The position numbers and the translations under genes are program-made. DNA of 64,000 nt from Anagrus nilaparvatae (lineage: Eukaryota; Arthropoda; Insecta; Hymenoptera; Mymaridae), in the NCBI GenBank assembly GCA_022575985.1, contig JAKSXM010000231.1, forward strand, positions 20,126,501 through 20,190,500, given 5' to 3'. Positions 34,500 to 46,224 of this stretch are shown here, one piece after another (within the stretch, counting starts at the first letter, position 1; every line of letters begins with the position of its first letter). The notes beneath the pieces were generated by a model that saw nothing but the letters and a program-made list of their open reading frames with translations, was not told the DNA's origin and searched no databases.

Positions 34500-35935
34500 A
34501 AAAAATTTTATTTATGATTATTTACAATTTTATTTATTGAAAAATTTTAATTCCTAATTAATGCGTCTATTGAAATTTTATTTTAAAACCGATAATATTA
34601 TTAACAGAGAATACATACAATAACAATTTTATATTTTGCTATAAATTTAAAAATTTTAAAATGAATTATTAAATTGCTCATGACCTTTACCATAGTTTCA
34701 ATTGATTTCGATTAAAATACTCTCCTCATTATCGAGCCATAAAAAAGTTGAATATTTTTATTAAAATTCAATAAATTTCTTATTAAAAAACCTTTCTTAA
34801 AATCATTTCTTTTTCTTACGAAAAAACATTCAATAAATTTTTTATTAAAAAATATTTTTGGTTGTAGTTTATTAGGTGGGGGAGGTTTTTAGTTTTTTCT
34901 CGATAAATATTAAATAAACTATTTTTATTTATTTTTTAAATATTTGGTATTTATTTTGAGCGACTTCAGTGATGGGGAAAAATGCTTAGTACCTTATTTT
35001 TTACTTATTTTGATATAATTGCTTTATAGTTTTAGTATTACGAAACATACCATTTAGAATACTTCATAAAATACAAAATTATATAAAATTTCCCACAAAG
35101 TATTAATTTTCATTCAGATTTTCATTTTGATTATACTTATTTTTGACTTGACAGTAGACTGTCATGTTTGAAAACAATTTTTTAAACACAAATTTTCATT
35201 CAGCACAGGCATTTTTTACTTCTGCTTTACTGCAATTAGCGATTAAACTTTTTCGATTATTTATAGTTTTTAAAAAAGAAAAAACTTTATGATATTCAAT
35301 AAGTTTAGATAAAGCTTTTTATTTAAAACCAAACCTTAATTATTTTTAAATTTTAATTTGATGATTAAATCGCTCAAATATTTACTACAACGCATTCTTA
35401 TTGTTACTAAAAAGTAAAGAATTGTTATAGATATCACACAAACGTATAGCCTAGAGCACTGAAACGGAAACAAAAATTTTTACAAGAAAAAAAAACTAGC
35501 GATGGAAATGCCTTTTGTAATATTTTATATAAATGTAAGGAGCTTTTTACAGGAACGGTATAAATGTTACTGTTAAAGTCTGCTCTCTTGTTAAAGTCAG
35601 CTTTTACTGGTTAAAGTTAAATTTTGCGAAGCGTTCTCGTTTAAGCCCAGGAAGATGATTAAAATTATATAACTTGGTAACCATCTTCTCTTTGTTAAAA
35701 TATTTTTTTAAAAAAATTGCATAATAAAATAAAAAATAAATTTTGCGATATAAGAATTCAAAAATAAATTAATTCTTTAAGTATATAAAAAAAAATTGGA
35801 CACCTGAATTTTTCGAAGATAAAACTGTACATTTTTGGCTGGAAAGTTCACCTAGTATATAATTGGGGTAGTTTTTTTCATTCCCCTTGCCTTAACCCCT
35901 ACCAAAAGTTATATGCATAAATAATTTTTAGAAAA
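34500..35935. other. Upstream flank of CDKAL1, nothing recognised
   Basis: AT-rich; it should contain the CDKAL1 promoter and any 5' untranslated exon, but no specific signal could be supported. Confidence 0.4.
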
Positions 35936-35959
35936 AAGGAAGATATGCACCAAAAAATG

Positions 35960-37330
35960 GAAGGTATGGCTATATGGAAGGACAGATCACATCGCTCCCA
36001 CTTTTATAATGACATGCAGACTTGCAAATGCAAAAATAACGAGATGGGCTATGGACATAATGGAATGACATTATATGCGAGCAAATAAGACGCACAGAAA
36101 ATACAATAGCTGACTCATTATCTAGAAGCTTGTATCACGATATGTTGAAAGGTAAAATAATCCATAAAAGAACGACTGAAAAAGACGAATCCCGAATATG
36201 GTTAGAGCTACGGGCTGACTTAATCAAAATCCAAAACACAGACAATACAGTGCAAGACTTGATAATCAAACAATTGCATGTTATACAAACTCAAAAAGAT
36301 GGTCTTATATCATACTACTTAGATAACAAGCCCAAAATAATTTTTCCATCGAGCATGAAATTGAAAATAATACAAGCAATACGTGAGCTACTTATGCATG
36401 CAGGAAGAGAAAAACTATATGACTATGTAAATCAACACTTCATTGGAACTAATATTAATAGAATAAGCAGAGAAATATGAAAATCACGTGACCAGTGCCA
36501 GAAAGCAAAATATTTTATACAAAATAAAGAAGAGTCATGGAAAATGAAATATCCAGATAAAATCAATTATCAATAGAGCGTAGATCTCTTTGGACCATTA
36601 CCAATGACAACTATTGGCCACAAACATATATTAGTAATTATGGAACGATATTCTAAATCCACAAGGTTATTAATGCAGTAACATAAAGACTCCAGGTATT
36701 AAAATAAGATTTGACAATATCTTCATGGACGAACAAATAAAACCAAAAAGAATTCTGCCAGATAAAAAAAGTCAATTCAAAGGTAAAGAATGAAAAAATT
36801 GGGCAAAAGCCCATGATATAAAAATAGAGCAAACCAACACCATACAACCCACAGACAAACTCCATCGAGAGAGCAATGAGAGAGATAGGCTGAATCCTTA
36901 GAACATATTGCCACAACAAACACACATCATGGTTCATTAAGCTAAAATTAATTGAAAGTTATATAAATGGCACAGTTCATAGTATGACAGGTGAATATCC
37001 ACACATTATACAAAAAAAAAACAGGTATTAATCTACCATTAAAAGTAGGAAACGCTAAGGACTGTGAGCAAAAGGCAAAGGAAGATGTTAAGATATTAAA
37101 ATATCAGATAGAAAAACAGTCAATCAAAAGAAAAAAGTGGCAACATAAGTATCGCAAACCACGAAAAAGTTTTCAAGAAGGAGACATCGCTCTTAGGCGC
37201 AAACATATTCTTTCAAATAAGGTGAAGAAAATCACAAAAAAAAGCTAAATTTATTGCACGAAGGTCCATTCATCATAACAAAAATCTTAGCCAAAAAAGC
37301 ATATAAATTAATATAAAATACCCTGCCAAC
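35960..37330 (+). pseudogene. Degenerate Ty3/gypsy pol fragment (RNase H end, integrase)
   Basis: Frame-shifted remains in gypsy order. Near 35980-36120: TDHIAPTFIMTCRL, ITRWAMDIME, then RRTENTIADSLSR, the end of RNase H. 36130-36480: the H2C2 zinc finger of integrase (HAGREKLYDYVNQHF, followed after a stop by CQKAKY). 36575-36650: VDLFGPLPMTTIGHKHILVI with its first catalytic Asp. 36740-36990: KPKRILPDKKSQFKGKEW with the second Asp, then ERAMREIGRILRTYCHNKHT. 36991-37248: a basic C-terminal region (RKSFQEGDIALRRKH). At least four frameshifts or stops break it. Gag, protease, reverse transcriptase and LTRs are absent. The integrase resembles gypsy-lineage elements of insects. Confidence 0.82.
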
Positions 37331-37439
37331 TAGCTGGCACTATGGTTCCTCAAACAATGAGCTTAATATATTAATATGCCACTGATATCACCGATTACAA
37401 CCATGCAATCATACATACATTTCTCTCTTAATTCCATAA

Positions 37440-38205
37440 TAGTTATGAAATATCGCCGATTACAATATTTTCAGATATTAGTACTTTCATGGAATTATAT
37501 GAGGTATTACACTAAAAAAAAAAAAATATAATGCACTTTTTTTAATTTTTTTGTTTTTTTAATTTTGAGAAAAAAAATTTGAAAAAATTCGGTATCAGAT
37601 CCAAAAAGTTACTATAAACGAACTTTCTAAAACTAGTTCTTTCATAGAAATAAATTAGGTACTACATCCAAAGAGAAAAAATAATTTTTTTATTTATTTG
37701 TGACAAAAATTCAGTGAAAAAAATTTTTGAAAAATTAAGTATCAGATTCAAGATATCAAGTAAAATCCATACTTTCAAATATAAGTACTTTCGTGGAATT
37801 AAATGAGGTATTACACCCAAGAAAAAAAAAAAATATTTCAGGTTTTTTAATTCTTTTGTTTTTTTAATGTTGAGAAAGAATTTTTGAAAAAATTTAGTAT
37901 CAGAACCAAAAAATGACTATAAACAAACTTTCTAAAATTAGTGATTTCATAGAAATAAATTAGGTACTATGTCCAAAAAGAAAAAAAAATTGGTGTTTTA
38001 TGTACTTTTTCGTAAAAAAAAATTTTGGGAAAAAAATTTTTAAAAAATTAAGTATCAGATTCGAGAAATAGAGTAAAAACCATACTTTCAAATATAAGTA
38101 CTTTCGTGCAAATAAATGAGGTATTACATCCAAATAAAAAAAAAAAAAAAAGTAGTTTGAGATTTTTAGATGAAAAATTTTTGAAAAAAAAATTAGGTAT
38201 TAATT
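37440..38205. repeat. ~155-bp satellite, alternating A/B monomers
   Basis: Five monomers start near 37478, 37630, 37785, 37940 and 38095. Type A has AAGTACTTTCGTGGAATTAA and GAGGTATTACA; type B has CTAGTTCTTTCATAGAAATA and TAGGTACTAC. They alternate A-B-A-B-A, giving a ~310-bp higher-order period. A further copy lies at 58110-58330. Confidence 0.88.
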
Positions 38206-38234
38206 CCAGAATGGTTGTGAAATTTCACCGGTTT

Positions 38235-38237
<3 letters not shown>

Positions 38238-38312
<75 letters not shown>
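38238..38312. repeat. (CA)n microsatellite, about 37 units
   Basis: Uninterrupted CA repeat. Long frames crossing it are artefacts. Confidence 0.98.
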
Positions 38313-38317
<5 letters not shown>

Positions 38318-38573
38318 TTTTTTTAAAAACCAGTTTTTTAGATTCCTGGGGTCTCAAAACGTGCTTATATGCCAAAAAATCAAAAATCGAGGAACCTCAT
38401 TGAGGAACCAAAAACTCGAAAACTGCCTGCACAAGCAATGCCAGGCAACTAAAGCCATAACATTAGCCAGTTATGACAAATTAATTGTCTCTAACTGACA
38501 TTTGTTCTAAATTAACAAACAATTTAGTAACATGAGTTTACAAAACAATTTATAGCAAATAGACATAAAATAA

Positions 38574-40114
38574 AATTTTTTTTTTGGTAAACAGCTTAAA
38601 ATGGCTGAAAATGCAAAGAAAACTATTTATAAAGGTCTGAATCACTCTAAATCATAGTCTTTACTAACTTTTACTAGAAAATCGTTAATTTTGTTTAAAC
38701 TCTTCTTTAACTCACTCAAAATGGTTGAAAATAGAAAGAAAAATATTTTAATAATTCAGAAAATTTCTGAATCAGTCTAAATCACAGTTTTTATTTTGGA
38801 AATCGTTAATTAGATGTTCCAATATTCAGTAAAATCTTTAAATAACCGCTGAAAATCACTTATAAGGCTGATAATGTAAAGAAAAATATATTCGAATGTC
38901 TGAATCATTCTGAATCACTCTGAATCACATTTATCTGCGGGAAATTGTTAACTAGATTTTCTAATATTTAATAAAATTCTTAAATAATTGTTGGAAATAA
39001 TTTAATTAGGCTGCTAATGTAAAGAAAAATATTTTCGAATATCTGAATCACTCTGAATCAGTCTGCATCGCAGTTTTTCTACCGTAAATCGTTAAATAGA
39101 TTTCCTAATATTCAATATAATCCTTAAATTATCGCTGGAAATCACTTAGAAAGGCTGCTAATGTAAAGAAAAATATTTTCAAATATCTGATTCACTCTGA
39201 ATCTTTCTCTCAGTTTTTCTGCCGGAAATCGTTAAATAGCTTTTATGATATTGTATAAAATTCTCATTAAATCTCGTTTTAAATGACGGCAAATATTTTT
39301 AAAGATCTGAATCAATCTGAATCACAGTTTCTTTTGTCGATCCTTACAGCCATATAACCTAAGGAAGTGGTCTATAATTAAAAAAAAGTAACGTTAAGCA
39401 TTACACCCACATAACCTTGATTCAATAACCATGATTTATAATGCAATAAATTTTTTTCCGGAAATTGCTCAAAACGGTTAAAAATGCGAAGAAAAGTATT
39501 TAAGCAGGTCTAAATCACTCAAAGTGATTTCCAGCGATTATTTAAGGATTTATTAAATTTTAGAAAATCTAGTTAGCAATTTCCCGCAGAAAAATGTGAT
39601 TCAGAGTGATTCAGAATGATTCAGATATTCAAAAATATTTTTCTTTACATTAGCAGCCTAATTAAGTAATTTCCAACAATTATTTAAGTATTTTATTAAA
39701 TATTAGAAAATCTAGTTAACAATTTCCCGCAGAAAAATGCGATTCAGAGTGATTCAGAATGATTCAGACATTCGAATATATTTTTCTTTACATTAGCAGC
39801 GTTCTAAGTGATTTCCAGCGATTATTTAAGGATTTATTAAATTTTAGAAAATCTAGTTAGCAATTTCCCGCAGAAAAAATGTGATTCAGAGTGATTCAGA
39901 AATGTTAAAGAAGATTTTAAACAAAGTTAACGATTTTCTAGTAAAAGTTAGTAAAGACTATGATTCAGAGTGATTGAGAGTGATTCAGACCTTTATAAAT
40001 AGTTTTCTTTGCATTTTCAGCCATTTTAAGCTTTTTCCCGAAAAAAAATTTTTGAATCATGATTCATGATTCACACGTGATTCCGAATCACGCAATCGCG
40101 TCGTTAGCCCCCTG
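38574..40114. mobile_element. Foldback element, left end truncated
   Basis: Same family as 30088-33336. The right end reads GTCGTTAGCCCCCTG; the matching left end is absent, so the first ~75 bp are lost or were never copied. Arms are about 38574-39370 and 39440-40040, full of CTGAATCACT-type decamers. The centre has a single CCTAAGGAAGTGG unit. No ORF. Confidence 0.8.
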
Positions 40115-40299
40115 ATTAGAAGAGATTCAGCAGTAAGTAATATTTTAAGTTGGTTGGTGGATGTTTAAGAAGTCCTATATTTAAAACAGTTAATTCCAGG
40201 ATCTAAACACAATTTATTACGTATATGCACCTAGATTAGGTATTGGTAATATACCCTTAAATACAACTCCAGCTATGATCGATCTCGGAATTACTTAAA

Positions 40300-40715
40300 G
40301 CGTTTAAAAAAGTTATTATGGATATATTAACCACATTTGGCAAGCAAAAAACTGTATTTTAAATTCCATTGTAAGAAAACTGAAAGGTAGATCAAAATTA
40401 GCATACCGGGGTAAATTGCTCCAGCATTCGATGGTGTAGAACAATTACATCAAGACTTAAAATTAACCTTTAGGGGGATTCAAGATGAGGACAAAACTAG
40501 ATTAAAATTGCGTCGCGTAGAACAAGATTTTTATGAACCAGTATGCGATTATGCAATAAGAGTTCAAAATTCGAAACAGATTACTTTCGCTTTATGATCT
40601 ATCAGTAAGCATGACTGCAGAATAGAAAGAATATCAAAAAAGAACAAAGTTGGAGTCACTCGAATGCTTGCTAAATGGCTTAAAAAACATCCAGAAGTAA
40701 AGTAGAAACCTCAAT
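40300..40715 (+). pseudogene. Possible retrotransposon gag remnant
   Basis: Short frames give ILNSIVRKLKGRSKLAYRG and then, after a frame change, LHQDLKLTFRGIQDEDKTRL and VEQDFYEPVCDYAIRVQNSK. The layout resembles the helical part of gypsy-type Gag (LRG near the start, a repeated F-x-x-R-x-Q spacing). Stops interrupt it. It could belong with the gypsy pol remnant at 35960-37330, though the order is wrong and a foldback element lies between. The assignment is weak. Confidence 0.35.
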
Positions 40716-41215
40716 TTCCTGTATATTAGTGCTTTTAAGTTTAGTAACTTAACTTAGTCGTGCGCCCTAGAGGGCGCCGTAATTATCAGCTAACTATCAG
40801 AATATTTCAATAAACAAACAAGTTAACTTCAATTATTTTGTTAATTTCATTCCTCTATAATAAAACAGCCTTGGAATAAAATTCCAAGGTCCGAATATAA
40901 AAAATTCTCGTATTAACTGAGAATAAAATTGATGTAGCAAATGTGCTTCAATCTGGTCATTAAACTAGCCTAACACATAATGAAGCCTAACACATAAACT
41001 ATTGACCTAGTTTTTAAAAAATATTGATTTATATTAATAAATAACTTGCAAAGTCCTCACTCGCTTTCGCTCGCTCAGAAAAATTAATTTTCAATTAATT
41101 AAATTTTTTTTTTTAATTTTAATAAAAAGTTAATATTATCGATGATTTTAAAATTAAATTTTACTTTTAGAACATCAATATAAATTTAAATTTTACTTTG
41201 GTCTCAGAAACTTAA

Positions 41216-41580
41216 GGGGCCGGTAAGGTAGAAGTTGCCGACTCTAGTTTTTTTGAAATAATTAATTGTGTTGTTAATATAAAAATTTGAATTTTATTTC
41301 ATCCACTCCGTAATTAAATTCTGTGTCGATTAAAAAAAAAAATTTTTAAATAACTCAAAATTTTCTAGGAATAAAGTTGGAATTCCCGATTTTAATAGGC
41401 AATTTTAAAAAATTCAACTTTTTTCCTAGTAAATTTTGAGCTATTTACTAATTTTTTTTTTTAATCGACGCAGAATTTAATTACGGAGTGGATGTAATAA
41501 AATTCAAATTTTTATATTAACAACAAAATTAATTGTTTTAAAAAAACTAATGTACGTAACGGTTCTACCTAACCAACCTG
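41216..41580. mobile_element. 365-bp hairpin element flanked by TTAA
   Basis: A near-complete palindrome: GTTAATATAAAAATTTGAAT and its mirror, ACTCCGTAATTAAATTCTG and its mirror, with a ~60-bp centre. TTAA flanks both ends (41212-41215, 41581-41584). The outermost ends, GGGGCCGGTAAGGTAGAA and CAGGTTGGTTAGGTAGAA (right end reversed), agree at 13 of 18 bases. The TTAA target fits piggyBac-type MITEs. Confidence 0.75.
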
Positions 41581-41584
41581 TTAA

Positions 41585-43604
41585 ATTAAAAATAGGAGCT
41601 ATCGTCGTGGTATTAAGAAATTTAAACTTGAAAGAAAGCCTTTGAAATGGTACGCGTTTAATAATAAAAAATCTTAAGCTCAATTAGAAACTAAAACAGG
41701 AAAAATAGTACTTTTGCCTACAATTGATTTAAGTAATCCATTAAATAAATTAAATAGTAAAAAAAAAAAATTTATATGAGAAAAATATTGTTTACAAAGA
41801 AATATTATAATCTTCTACCTTTTATAAAATCTTAAAATGAAATAAAAAATTTATAATTATATTGAAATAAATATATCACAGATTAATACCACTTATCGTT
41901 TTATATTTTTAAATTCTAATTTTTCTATTACATTCTGAATTATTTCAAAAAACATAAAGTACCTAATTAATATTGCTTTTATGACCCACTTAGAAATTAA
42001 TTATCACACGAAACACCAACAATTTAAAAAGAAACTAAGTCTTGAATTTAAATAAAAATGGTCAAAATATGTCAAAAATCATAAAAATTTGACATTACAG
42101 TAGGAATACCTCAGTTAAAAAAAGGTATTATATTAAAGCGACATTAGTGTCACATAAAAATAAAATGTACTACATAAAAATTTTCACAAAAAAATTTTTA
42201 GATACATCGAAATAGCTGGCACGCTAAAGTATAATCTTCAAGGATTAAAACATCTATTGAAATATACTACCATACAAAATACAAAATACTATACACAAGA
42301 ATATTAAGGAGCAAAGAGAAATAAAATATTAAATCAAGTCAAGTCAATTTTTTTTAACTTCGTATTTTTGAACGACTTGTAGCTTAGTTTGAGCTCTTTT
42401 GAATATATTTTTAACTCGTTTTGAACTCCTGTATACTCTCATTTTCTGAATTCATATTAAATTAAAAATAAAATTTGTGCTAACTAGGCAGTATTTGTTT
42501 TCTTAGTTAGTTACTCATATATACACCATGGAAAAAATACAATTTTAAATATTAAAACTTTTAATATGAAAACTTTAAGTATTAAATTTCAAAATGGCCT
42601 TTACAAAGATAAAAATGTCACCATATTACAGGTCGGTTTCCCCGAGTTTTTTGAATAATAACCCCCAAAATGTTACAACCGTATATGCTACCAACCCAGA
42701 AATAAAAAATTTCATAAGAAATAACACGTAAAATTTGTTAGTAAAAATTTTAGCTGCTTCTATTTCTATAAAAAAGCAAGCATCACGTTATGGGATATAA
42801 AGTTGTAAAGTTGGCTAAAAAGCGCAAAATTTTCTTCAAAACTTCTTTTTTGCTTATTATATTACCTATTTTTAAGTCGTTATTGGAAATTGTAGGAAAA
42901 TTATAGTTTTCTGCATGACAGAAAATTAGAATATATTATTATTAAAAGCTACTCACAATAAATGGTAAAGATTTATTTATTACTTTTTTTTTAATCATCA
43001 AAACAATACTACACTAGTAACTCATTATAAATAATGAATACTCCAGGGAATAGTTTGAGTGAAGATATGCAGAATAAAAAATATACATATTATTTATTAT
43101 TTTCATATTTTTAAATTTCATCGTATTTCAAAAAATGCAACTTTCTCTCTTCAACATTAATAATATTTAAATCTGAATAATTTATTCGATATATTAAGCT
43201 AACAATTTTTAGATATTTTGCCTCTGGCTAAATCCTGGGCTAAATAGTGTTATCTTCAGAAACTGCTTAACTTGCCAGGTCCCTAAATAACCATTTTATC
43301 GGTGAAAAATTAAAATAATATAAAGAAATTGTTTTTATAGATTTATGCTTTGTTTAGATGTATGCAAAATAATTATTATTTGGATAAAGCTATTATGGAG
43401 GTAACTACTTTCAAGTTAATAGTCATAGTAACTACGTTTTGGTTAATGGGTTTCATTTTCTTCTTTCACATTATCCTCTTCTAAAAAAAAAAGTCGATTT
43501 AAAAAAAGGCTATTTCCTGGAAGATCGCGTTAATGTATATTTTTACTACTCATCTATGACTGAAATTTTGTTTGTAATGCAAACCATTAATTTTCTTATA
43601 ATCC
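41585..43604. other. AT-rich stretch, nothing recognised
   Basis: No gene or repeat copy supported. Short frames are lysine-rich chance frames. Confidence 0.45.
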
Positions 43605-43608
43605 TTAA

Positions 43609-44288
43609 GGAGGGCAGGTCCTTTACATACAAGAGCAAAAACAGGGATTTTTGTTTATATTTTTCGGGCAGAAAAAATTAACTTAAATACTTGAAAATTT
43701 TTGCAAATGAAAGGAAATTTATTTAAAAATACAATTTAAAAAAAAATTTTTTTTTATAATTAAATATGGTGCTGAAAGTTTCTATTTCCGAAAAAAACGT
43801 CTTTACAACTTGCGTGCAGTGTAGCTCAAAATCTACTCAACCAATCGGCACGAAAATTTATATAAATGTTACTGATAATATTTCTAAGAATATGAATGAA
43901 AAGAAAAAAAAAACAAAAAAAAGAAAAAAAAAACTGAAAAATCAGTATTTTTTTGTGGAGTTAAATAAACTTTTAAATTTTCAAAAAATAAAAATTCTGC
44001 TCCACTCATATGGAAAATATATGATTAAAGAAATAAAATTTTTCAGTTTCGTGTGTTTAAGATGATCCTGGCAGCCGCTAGACTGCACGCATGCAAAAAA
44101 AGGCCTTACGCGGGAATAGCAACCATCAGTGTCATCTATAATTTGAAAAAAAATAATAAAATTGTATTCTTTAATAAATTATCTTTCATTTGCAACAATT
44201 TTCAATTTATGTTTAAGTTAATTATTTCTACCAGAAAAAAATCAAACAAAAATCCCTTTTTTTATTGTCTGTAAAGGACCCGCCCCCC
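43609..44288. mobile_element. 680-bp inverted-repeat element flanked by TTAA
   Basis: The left end is GGAGGGCAGGTCCTTTACA; the right end reversed is GGGGGGCGGGTCCTTTACA. The match continues inward (GGGATTTTTGTTT, AATTAACTTAA). TTAA flanks both sides (43605-43608, 44289-44292). Three small frames inside are lysine-rich and show no domain. Confidence 0.82.
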
Positions 44289-44596
44289 TTAAAGTCACTA
44301 AATTAAATCTAAACTATATCATTATAATTAGTTACATTAAAGGAATATCAAAGATAGATGTTTACAATAAATATAGGCTATAGCCCTTGATAACATTTAA
44401 AGATTCAAAATTCAAATTTGAATGGCTAATAAAATGTTGACACAAGATGGTGATCTCCATAGAGCCCATAAACTTTTTTATAGTAGATAATTATTGATAC
44501 AATTTGTATTCACGCCGTTTACTGGTTATTTAGGGGCCTGGCAGCCTGAAGATATTAAATTGTTATAATATAAGCTAATTATATTTAAATTACAAA

Positions 44597-44945
44597 GAGC
44601 CTCGGTAGCTCTGTGGTTAGGGCGTTGGACTTCGGACCTGAAGGTTCGCGGTTCGATTCCCGGCTAGATCAACATCAAGTTTTTTTCTTTGCGAAAAATT
44701 CTTGATGTTCTTCTACCGTGGGTTCTAGGATTGAGGCATCCACCTAATGTTAAAAAAAAAAAATTAACATTATGTGGATAACGCGGTCCGAAGTGCTTCC
44801 AGGGCACTATAAGCGGGCGTGGGGTTCGGGAGAGGTCGCGTACCTCCTGGACCATAGGTTCAACGCTCATACCAGCTACACTTACACTCAAACAATTATA
44901 CAATAACACTTCACTAACAATTGTCAAAAGGCGCTTTCACATCCT
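44597..44945 (+). mobile_element. tRNA-derived SINE
   Basis: The head resembles a tRNA-Arg(TCG) gene: A-box-like TAGCTCTGTGG at 44607-44617, anticodon loop CTTCGGA, and a perfect B box GGTTCGATTCC at 44650-44660. These would drive RNA polymerase III transcription. A unique body follows, with an inverted CCACCTAATGTT / AACATTATGTGG pair around an A run (about 44730-44775) and a GC-rich stretch (GGTTCGGGAGAGGTCGCG). Acceptor and T stems no longer pair well, so it is not a functional tRNA. The 3' end is uncertain. Confidence 0.78.
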
Positions 44946-45159
44946 CAACCCATTAAAATAGAGAAATAGAAAAATTAAAATAGTGCAGGGTGTGATAACA
45001 TGGGCAGTTGTTGGTGACCTCTGACACAACATCTGTATGGAAGTTTAAGATGGAGGTTAAACAAATACTAATACTAATATTTAAAGTACAGCCTGTGAGC
45101 TCTATGTAAAAAGCTGTATACGAAAAATTATCTTTTTACTGTAAACTTTTGCTAAAATA

Positions 45160-45452
45160 AAAATTTACTTAGCTTAGGCCATATAATTTCATCTCACAAT
45201 ATTTATGGCCCAAAAGTTATAATATATTTATTAGGAATTAATATTTTTGCTGAAATAAAATTTTACTTAGCTTAGGTCATAAAATTTCATCTCACAACAT
45301 TTATGAGCTGAAACTTGAATTATACATAAAAAGTAGATCCATTAGGAATATTGTAAGGAAATAAAATAAATTTTAATCGTAAAAACCTTATTTTCTGGAC
45401 TAAAAAATTTCAAATTCAGATGTGCTTGTGATTAGGAAACAACAAGACTTAA
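45160..45452 (+). repeat. Dispersed repeat A array, left part
   Basis: Two subunits with TTTTACTTAGCTTAGG and ATTTCATCTCACAA (near 45165 and 45255), then TTTTCTGGACTAAAAA and ACAACAAGACTTAA. The repeat stops abruptly at CTTAA (45448-45452) and resumes at 57129, after the 11.7-kb insertion. Confidence 0.8.
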
Positions 45453-45662
45453 CAGGGTGTCTACCAAAATTTGATCCTCATTTATAAGGACCATATAAGA
45501 ACTGTAAGGACATTTATTTGCCAAAAATAAGGACCAAAAAAATCTATTTATTATCTTCATAAAAAAAATCAACACATATATTAATACAATTTCTACATTG
45601 CTAAACTCCTGGTGGAATGCCATCTTTTTTTTACTAATATATACAATATACATTTCTTAATA

Positions 45663-45761
45663 CTATATATATGTTTGAAAATTTATTTGATTGTTTGTTT
45701 GTTTCTTTGTTTGTTTGTACCCTAATAACTCAAGAACCGCCGAACCAATTGGCATTAAACC
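45663..45761 (+). repeat. Repeat H, copy 1, first piece
   Basis: TTGTTTGTACCCTAATAACT, then CAAGAACCGCCGAACCAATT. It continues at 50256-50302 and 53216-53290; the gaps are two insertions. Copy 2 at 54300-54560 is unbroken. Confidence 0.75.
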
Positions 45762-46224
45762 CAGGGGGCTGACGACGAAATTCAGCTATTCAGAATAGCA
45801 GAAAAACTATTCAAAAAATTTTTTTGTGGGAAACTGTTGGAAATGGGTTGAAATGTACCTGTTTCAGTCTGAATCGTTCTTAATAGCTCTGAATAGCTCT
45901 GAATATTTCTCAAACCAAAAAAAAAATTTTTTTCTTAAATTGCTCAAAATGGATGGAAACGCAAAGAACAGTTTTTAAGAAGGTCTGAATCAGTCTGCAT
46001 CACTCTGAATCATAATTTTTTTAATTTTTACTAGAAAATCGTAAATTTTGCTTAAAAACTTCTCTGAATAACTTCTCGGACAAATATTTTTAAAGATCTG
46101 AATTACTCTGAATCAATCTGAAATGCATTTTTGTTTGTGAGAGTCGTTAAAATAGTATAAAAATTTCTAGAAATCCCTTAAGATCGTTGAATACCTTAAG
46201 AAAAATATTTTAAAAAATTTGAAT

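Noticed and set aside
38106..38498. Frames across the (CA)n tract on both strands
   Set aside because: They consist mostly of HTHTHT or VCVCVC translations of the microsatellite.
43439..44274. Three plus-strand frames of 73-99 codons near the 43609 element
   Set aside because: Lysine/Phe-rich, cross the TTAA element ends, and show no conserved motif.
44597..44672. Functional tRNA-Arg gene
   Set aside because: The A and B boxes and anticodon loop are present, but acceptor and T stems do not pair well and a repeated-type body follows. A SINE head fits better.
45432..45653. 73-codon minus-strand frame
   Set aside because: It crosses the boundary between repeat A and the CAGGGTGT insertion, so it cannot be an ancestral gene.
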